A stretch of DNA of 64,000 nucleotides. It comes from Spinactinospora alkalitolerans. GTDB lineage: Bacteria > Actinomycetota > Actinomycetes > Streptosporangiales > Streptosporangiaceae. Below, in pieces: positions 60,787-64,000 of this stretch (its first letter is position 1; the number at the start of each line of letters is the position of its first letter). The stretch is from the NCBI RefSeq assembly GCF_013408795.1, contig NZ_JACCCC010000001.1:3534001-3598000 (forward strand), given 5' to 3'. The position numbers and the translations under genes are program-made. The notes below the pieces were generated by a model. That model worked only from the letters and a program-made list of their open reading frames with translations. It did no database searches and had not been told where the DNA came from.

Positions 60787-61747
60787 GCCGACTCCTCCCG
60801 AGAGCCTTGGCCCGCTCGCTGGACTCGGGCGGGCTCGTCCGTGCGTCCATCGTCCACCCGTCCGGCTCCGCCGCGCGCACTGCGGCGAGCCGTTCGGCGA
60901 AGAACGCGCGGACCGGGCCGAGCGTTTCGCGGCACTCGTGCGCGACGCCGGGCACGATGTCGTGCCGGACCGCGACGCCGTGGCCGACGAGGCCGGCCTT
61001 GAGCGCGCGCATCCTGGCTTGGCGGTCGACACCGTGGTCGTTCACGTCCTTGATCCAGGCCGGCTCCTCGGGCCCCATGCCGATCTCCCACGTCTCAGTG
61101 TCGCGTGCCCCGATGACCAGCTGCACGGGCACGGCGCGGATCGCCTCCAGATCCGGGGTGACGCCCAGTGCCTCCCGCAGTCCGCCGATCCCGGCCGGCC
61201 ATGGGCGCGCCTCGTCCGGCAGGGTGACGACGCCGGGGGCGCCGACGGAGGCGCCGAGAAGCCGGTCGGGATGGGTGTAGAGGAACCGGTGGGTGAAGTG
61301 GCCGCCGCCGGAGAAACCGGTGAGCAGGAACCGGGCGGTGCCGACCCGGTAGGACTCGGCCACCTCCTCCAGCATGGCCAGCAGCAGCAGGTCGAACCGG
61401 ATGTCGCCGTAGCGCAGGTACTTGTAGTTGTGCAGTTCGCCGGGTGTGCCGATCCCGGCGGGGAACAGTGGCGCGAAGACGATGCAGCGATGCGTCCGGG
61501 CGAATCCGGCGAACGCGTCGCGGTAGCTCTGCGCGTCGCGGCCGGTGCCGTGCACCAGCACCACCAGCGGGTAGACATCGGTCCCGTCCTCGTCGTAGTC
61601 CTCCGGCACGTACAGGCAGTAGGAGAAGCGCTGGTCGGCTCGCGACGCGAACATCGTGGTCGGCCCGAACTGGTAGAAGGAGAGCCGCTTGCCGTGCCCG
61701 CGCCTGGGGGGCGTCGCCGCGTCCTTCCGTCCGTGTTCAGAACGCAT
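60773..61747 (-). CDS. Polyhydroxybutyrate-depolymerase-like esterase / alpha-beta hydrolase
   Basis: 324 residues. SYCLYVPEDY then VYPLVVLVHGTGRDAQSY is the oxyanion start of this esterase group; the nucleophile is in LLTGFSGGGHFTHRFLY (GxSxG), and the catalytic His is probably in VPGVAHECRET. No signal peptide is seen, so it is cytoplasmic. The start at 61747 overlaps the C45 peptidase gene by 11 nt. Confidence 0.8.
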   Translation of the reverse strand: MRSEHGRKDAATPPRRGHGKRLSFYQFGPTTMFASRADQRFSYCLYVPEDYDEDGTDVYPLVVLVHGTGRDAQSYRDAFAGFARTHRCIVFAPLFPAGIGTPGELHNYKYLRYGDIRFDLLLLAMLEEVAESYRVGTARFLLTGFSGGGHFTHRFLYTHPDRLLGASVGAPGVVTLPDEARPWPAGIGGLREALGVTPDLEAIRAVPVQLVIGARDTETWEIGMGPEEPAWIKDVNDHGVDRQARMRALKAGLVGHGVAVRHDIVPGVAHECRETLGPVRAFFAERLAAVRAAEPDGWTMDARTSPPESSERAKALGRSRRDGT

Positions 61748-62849
61748 GGCCGATGCCCCGTCCGCCTGCGAACGAGTACTCCACGTAGCGCGACCGCGAC
61801 GGCGGTCCCGCACTCACCCAGATCCGGCCCCGCGCCGGTTCGGCGATCACCGATGCCACCGTCATGTAATGGTCCTCGTCGCCGCGTTCGCGGTGGTCCT
61901 CGGCGTGCACCGAGAGCCCGTCGGCCCCGTCGTCGCGGTCGCGCAGGATCGCAGCCATGGTCGGCGGGTCCAGCCGCCCGTGGTTCTCCTTGAGCAGGTG
62001 CCGCATCCGCGCGTGGCGGATGCGGGAGTTGCGCAGGTACCGGGCGTTGGAACGCTCCTCGTCCAGCAGGTCGGGCGCGAGATAGTGGTTGGAGTGCGCC
62101 AGCAGGGCGTCCTCCGGGGGCAGCAGCGCGCTTCGCCGCGGCGTGTTCTCGAAGTCGACCGCCGTCCCGGCCGCGTCCAGCAGGACCAGGTTGCGCGAGG
62201 ACGCCCGCGGCAGGTCGCGCAGCGCCGAGCACGCCTGGGCGACGCCGGCGTGGTGCATGGCGAAGCGGCTCAGCAGGTAGCGGGGGAATCCGCGCCGCCA
62301 GCCTTCGCAGTTCAGGAAGTTCGCGAACACCGCCATACCCGTGCTGCTGATCCCGATGTAGGAGACCTGGCCCGCGGGGGTGGCCATGAGGATCTCCGGT
62401 CCGTCGTCGGGTTCGATGTGGACGACGATCATCAGCCCGGCGTAGAGGTCCGGCAGGTCGGCGTTCTGCCCGGCCAGGCCGGTCCCGGTGGCCGTGGCCT
62501 CCGGCAGGGCCGCGAAGGTCGTGCACTCGTTGGCGGTGGCCGGCGAACCCAGCACGTCGGCGTAGACCTCGGCGCGCAGCTGCAGCAGGTAGGCCTCGGC
62601 CAGGGTGATCCCGGCCCCCTCGGCGATCCCGGCGATCTCCTCGTCCAGATGCCCGGCGTACTCCTGGACGAACGGCCGGTACTCCGCGGCGACCGCGGTG
62701 GCGGTCGCGCGATCGACGCCGGCGCTCGCGAGCCGGGCCAATGCCAGGTCCAGGTGCTCGGCCACGAGGTCGGCGCACGCCGTGCCGTGCTGGCGCCCTA
62801 TCGAGCGGTGGGAACCGCGGAAACGGTGGAGTTCAAGGATCTGCGGCAC
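61737..62849 (-). CDS. C45-family peptidase (acyltransferase-type Ntn hydrolase)
   Basis: 370 residues. The order RGSHRSIGRQHG, AEAYLLQLRAEVY and then NECTTFAAL is that of the isopenicillin-N acyltransferase/C45 family; the nucleophile after autocleavage should be C109. FLNCEGWRRGFPRYLL and AHSNHYLAPDL are further family segments. Relatives cleave or transfer acyl groups on amino-acid or peptide amides. GTG start with AGGAGGTCC. Placed between a peptide importer and an esterase, it probably deacylates the imported compound. Confidence 0.83.
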   Translation of the reverse strand: MPQILELHRFRGSHRSIGRQHGTACADLVAEHLDLALARLASAGVDRATATAVAAEYRPFVQEYAGHLDEEIAGIAEGAGITLAEAYLLQLRAEVYADVLGSPATANECTTFAALPEATATGTGLAGQNADLPDLYAGLMIVVHIEPDDGPEILMATPAGQVSYIGISSTGMAVFANFLNCEGWRRGFPRYLLSRFAMHHAGVAQACSALRDLPRASSRNLVLLDAAGTAVDFENTPRRSALLPPEDALLAHSNHYLAPDLLDEERSNARYLRNSRIRHARMRHLLKENHGRLDPPTMAAILRDRDDGADGLSVHAEDHRERGDEDHYMTVASVIAEPARGRIWVSAGPPSRSRYVEYSFAGGRGIGHAF

Positions 62850-62901
62850 AGGACCTCCTGGGTCGTTCTCGTCGGGTGCATCGTCTACTCGGGCGCGGTG
62901 G

Positions 62902-63915
62902 TCAGGCGTCCGCGGGGGTCGGCGGCGAATCGAGGCGTCCGGCGTGGTGGCAGGCGACCTCGCCGCCGTGTTCACCGTGCAGGAGCTCGGGCTCGGACTC
63001 GCGGCAGATCCGGGTGGCGTACGGGCAGCGAGTGCTGAACCGGCACCCGGGCGGCGGGTCGGCGGGACTGGGAATCTCGCCGCGCAGGATGACGCGCCGA
63101 CGCGTGGCCTCGCGCACCGGGTCGGCCACCGGCACGGCCGACAGCAGCGCCCGGGTGTAGGGATGGCGCGGGTGCGCGGTCACGCGCTCGGCGTCGCCGA
63201 CCTCGACGACCCTGCCGAGGTAGAGCACGGCGATCCGGTCGCAGACGTGCCGGGCCATGGCCAGGTCATGGGTGATGAACAGGTAGGTGAGCGCCAGTTC
63301 CTGCTGGAGGTCGAGTAGCAGGTTGACGATCTGGGCCTGGATGGAGACATCCAGCGCCGCGATGGCCTCGTCGGCCACGATGAACTCCGGATCGCAGGCC
63401 AATGCGCGGGCGATGCCCACACGCTGCCGCTGGCCACCGGAGAGTTCATGCGGGAGCCGGTCCATCAGCCTCCGGTCCAGGTGCACGAGATCGAACAGCT
63501 CCTCGACCCGGGTCCTGCGCCCGGCCGCGGTGCCGACACCGTTGAGGTCGAGGGGCTCGCGCACGGCCGCGCCGACCGGCAGCCGCGGGGTCAGCGAGGA
63601 GTAGGAGTCCTGGAAGACCATCTGCAGCCGGGGCCGGAGTTCGCGCAGCGGCCGCTGGTCCAGCGCCGTGATGTCGCGGCCGCGGAAGCGGACGCTGCCC
63701 GATGTGGGCTCGGTCAGCCGCAGCAGAACGCGGCCGATCGTGGACTTCCCCGAGCCGCTCTCTCCCACCAGCCCCAGCGTCTCGCCGCGGCGCACGGTGA
63801 AGCTCACGCCGTCCACGGCCCGGACCGTGCCGACCGTACGGCGCAGCACGCCGCGCCTGATCGGGAAGTGCTTGGCCAGGTTCTCGGCTTCCACGAGTGC
63901 CTGCCGCTCGCTCAC
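62902..63915 (-). CDS. Oligopeptide/dipeptide ABC transporter ATPase (OppF/DppF-like)
   Basis: 337 residues. Walker A GESGSGKST, signature ELSGGQRQRVGIARAL, Walker B EFIVADEAIAAL and the OppD/F C-terminal Cys motif GCRFSTRCPYATRICRESEP. The GTG start overlaps the stop of the partial OppD gene (GTGA). It energises peptide uptake. Confidence 0.9.
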   Translation of the reverse strand: MSERQALVEAENLAKHFPIRRGVLRRTVGTVRAVDGVSFTVRRGETLGLVGESGSGKSTIGRVLLRLTEPTSGSVRFRGRDITALDQRPLRELRPRLQMVFQDSYSSLTPRLPVGAAVREPLDLNGVGTAAGRRTRVEELFDLVHLDRRLMDRLPHELSGGQRQRVGIARALACDPEFIVADEAIAALDVSIQAQIVNLLLDLQQELALTYLFITHDLAMARHVCDRIAVLYLGRVVEVGDAERVTAHPRHPYTRALLSAVPVADPVREATRRRVILRGEIPSPADPPPGCRFSTRCPYATRICRESEPELLHGEHGGEVACHHAGRLDSPPTPADA

Positions 63916-64000
63916 TGTCCGTCTCCTTCCGCCGCGGCCGGTGCCGGTGGGGTGCGGCCGGCCCCGGCGGCGACCTCGTCGGTGCGCAGGCACGCGGCCT
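63912..64000 (-). CDS. Oligopeptide ABC transporter ATPase (OppD-like), C-terminal end only
   Basis: The last 28 or so codons of a gene entering from the right edge, ending AACLRTDEVAAGAG and an Ala/Pro tail. ACLRTDEV matches the usual C-terminus of OppD/DppD proteins, and it is coupled to OppF by the GTGA overlap. Confidence 0.6.
   Translation of the reverse strand, partial: AACLRTDEVAAGAGRTPPAPAAAEGDGQ

Noticed and set aside
1-64000. CRISPR arrays, rRNA and tRNA genes
   Set aside because: No regularly spaced repeats, no rRNA-like sequence and no cloverleaf with a convincing anticodon loop were seen.

Overview
The window is chromosomal DNA from a high-GC actinomycete. Nearly every third codon position is G or C, GTG starts and 4-nt GTGA/ATGA overlaps are common, and the gene families (Ku, a Rv1155-like F420-type flavin-fold protein, PucR, IclR and TetR regulators, a MetP/MetS-type NSS transporter pair) are typical of this phylum. 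A member of the Streptosporangiales such as Nocardiopsaceae is plausible, but no sequence here proves it. I saw no rRNA, tRNA or CRISPR array. About 65 genes or gene remnants can be supported.

Region by region: (1) 1-6.2 kb, a catabolic/transport group: MFS exporter, YtcJ-like amidohydrolase, LysR regulator and divergent APC permease. It is cut off at 6.17 kb by insertion-sequence debris: an IS110-family fragment and an IS1634-family fragment, both missing their N-terminal parts and joined head to head. (2) 8.1-14.2 kb, penicillin-acylase-family Ntn hydrolase, a membrane protein, a BASS-family symporter and an Rpn/YhgA-like PD-(D/E)XK protein. (3) 14.3-25.1 kb, a nitrogen-compound cluster: NSS transporter with its 41-aa small subunit, aldehyde dehydrogenase, NCS1 permease, ThDP-dependent decarboxylase, ureohydrolase and SSS symporter, with a divergent PucR regulator. 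The enzyme set fits degradation of arginine through 2-ketoarginine and 4-guanidinobutyrate. (4) 25.2-30.4 kb, a three-subunit formate dehydrogenase (Cys-type alpha, 4Fe-4S beta, NrfD-like gamma). (5) 31.3-42.1 kb, an MHS transporter and a glycolate/lactate-type FAD oxidase that were evidently once adjacent and translationally coupled. They are now split by about 7.9 kb of foreign DNA bounded by perfect 121-bp direct repeats.

That island (32609-40510) is the most interesting part. It carries an ACC-deaminase-like PLP enzyme, an HTH regulator, a solitary resolvase-fold protein, small unknown genes and a radical SAM/SPASM enzyme whose stop codon overlaps the start of a 43-codon gene. The product of that gene has an acidic leader and ends in CSCNAGDDNPY. 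The pair looks like a RiPP modification enzyme with its precursor. A GNAT, an APH-like kinase, a thymidylate-kinase fragment and a NUDIX hydrolase follow. The NUDIX frame now runs into the duplicated MFS tail.

(6) 42-46.7 kb: truncated TetR, small membrane protein, IclR (GylR-like) regulator and a GlpD-type dehydrogenase that share a 15-bp operator-like motif. (7) 46.1-52.2 kb: TetR and a divergent Liv-type ABC operon in unusual order F-G-H-M-K, with a CRP-type box and two identical-architecture dyads between them. (8) 52.3-58.7 kb: two small coupled genes, Ku with a Cys-rich partner, an unknown protein coupled to an alpha/beta hydrolase, TetR and a divergent acyl-CoA dehydrogenase with a clear operator. 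(9) 58.7-64 kb: IS3 remnant, PaiB-like protein, and a coupled run OppD-OppF-C45 peptidase-esterase-RpiR regulator that continues past the right edge.
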